DNA from: Actinomycetota bacterium
GTDB lineage: Bacteria > Actinomycetota > Aquicultoria > SURF-47
Direction: 5' to 3'
Assembly (NCBI GenBank): GCA_003599235.1
Contig: QZJE01000014.1
Location: 62,001 to 126,000, forward strand
DNA length: 64,000 bases
Of this stretch, positions 63,535-64,000 are shown one piece after another. The notes under the pieces are model-generated. The model was given only the letters and a program-made list of their open reading frames with translations. It was not told where the DNA came from and did not search any database. How positions within the stretch are numbered: position 1 is the stretch's first letter; the number at the start of each line of letters is the position of its first letter. A program made the position numbers and the translations under genes.

Positions 63535-63786
63535 TTAACTCGGTTTTCTAGTATAAGGAATCAAAGCCATTTGCCTGGCTCTTTTAATTGCCATCGCCAA
63601 CTTATGTTGATGCTGAGCACAAGTACCAGTTGTCCTTCTAGCCCTTATTTTTCCTTTTTCGGAAACAAAGCGCTTCAATAAATCGATATCTTTATAATCG
63701 ATATCTTCAATTTTATTCTTATCAAAAAAACAATATCTGGCTCTCTTTTTGATTATTTGTTTCTTTTCGGGTTTTTTTCTTTTCAA
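63535..63786 (-). CDS. rpsR: 30S ribosomal protein S18
   Basis: 83 aa. Core motif [30 protein letters not shown] in part, then [19 protein letters not shown] start overlapping the ssb stop (TTGA); GGAGAGG lies about 11 bases upstream inside ssb. Basic N-terminal extension ([14 protein letters not shown]). Confidence 0.96.
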   Translation of the reverse strand: MKRKKPEKKQIIKKRARYCFFDKNKIEDIDYKDIDLLKRFVSEKGKIRARRTTGTCAQHQHKLAMAIKRARQMALIPYTRKPS

Positions 63787-64000
63787 AACGGTATGTCCTC
63801 TCCTTCAGGCTCTTCTTCTAAGGGTATGTTGTCATCGAGTTCCTGAGCCGGAGGCTGTTCGCTTTTGCTTGAATCCTTAACATTATCTGTTGAGACCATA
63901 CGGCTTAAAAATTGAACATTATCAGCCACCACTTCGACAGTAGAGCGTTTTTGCCCTTCGCCTGTTTCCCAGCTGCGGCTTTGAAGCCTTCCTTCAATAG
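63783..64000 (-). CDS. ssb: Single-stranded DNA-binding protein, 3' part
   Basis: Only the last 72 codons are in the window; the start lies beyond the right edge. The OB-fold end reads [20 protein letters not shown] and [10 protein letters not shown], followed by a Ser/Gln/Pro/Glu-rich linker and the diagnostic acidic tip EGEDIPF that recruits partner proteins. The order ssb-rpsR-rplI-dnaB is common. Confidence 0.95.
   Translation of the reverse strand, partial: IEGRLQSRSWETGEGQKRSTVEVVADNVQFLSRMVSTDNVKDSSKSEQPPAQELDDNIPLEEEPEGEDIPF

Overview
This 64 kb window is densely coding and low to moderate in GC. It probably comes from an uncultured anaerobic bacterium of Gram-positive (monoderm) type. 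The evidence for that is the gene neighbourhood glyQ-glyS-ppdK-dgt-hppA-dnaG-rpoD, the RpoD C-terminus ([10 protein letters not shown], actinobacterial in style), a SigH-like sigma factor, a GpgS-type glycosyltransferase, PurS/PurQ/small-PurL purine synthesis and a giant cytochrome with a C-terminal membrane anchor instead of an outer-membrane system. A deep Actinobacteriota-like or Bacillota-like lineage fits best, but this is inference. No tRNA, rRNA, CRISPR array or complete insertion sequence was seen.

Layout. 1-2.4 kb: the 5' end of a membrane sensor and an ABC-2 exporter. 2.5-6.8 kb: an RRM RNA-binding protein, a secreted Asp-box beta-propeller, a lipoprotein and a MerR/GyrI-like regulator. 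7-11.5 kb: a large PAS/GAF/SpoIIE phosphatase and a PAS-GAF protein without an output domain. 11.6-27.6 kb: a core block (rpoD, dnaG, hppA, dgt, ppdK, glyS, glyQ) on the minus strand, interrupted between dgt and ppdK by about 2.5 kb of accessory genes and a long imperfect palindrome. 27.6-39.3 kb: two adjacent giant multiheme c-type cytochromes (1859 and 2015 aa, about 40 and 24 CXXCH motifs, plus variant motifs). 39.5-42 kb: SigH-like sigma and a glucosyl-3-phosphoglycerate synthase/HAD phosphatase pair. 42.2-44.6 kb: galT, a DUF362 ferredoxin protein and a 56-aa ferredoxin. 44.6-58.5 kb: one long minus-strand purine operon (hemerythrin, FAD oxidoreductase, purA, two membrane proteins, purD, purE, purB, purC, a 62-aa membrane protein, purS, purQ, purL, purF). 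58.5-64 kb: ferritin, pabC, pabB, dnaB, rplI, rpsR and the 3' end of ssb.

How the parts fit. The two cytochromes look like cell-surface electron conduits. Both have a signal peptide, a glycine-rich adhesive-looking region and a very long heme chain, and only the downstream one has a C-terminal anchor. Ion-pumping pyrophosphatase and PPi-linked pyruvate phosphate dikinase suggest pyrophosphate-based energy conservation. Hemerythrin and ferritin are divergently placed and suggest oxygen and iron handling. Glucosylglycerate synthesis suggests osmotic or nitrogen stress adaptation.

The most notable observations are the giant cytochromes and the domain insertion that can be mapped within one of them; short palindromic elements that lie inside the coding sequences of an ABC permease, dnaG and the glyQ end; an IF2N-TM-degenerate-sortase-like protein inside the purine operon; a long nested palindrome between ppdK and the accessory block; and a GC-rich structured segment just after purA. 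Family assignments were made by reading motifs, without database searches.
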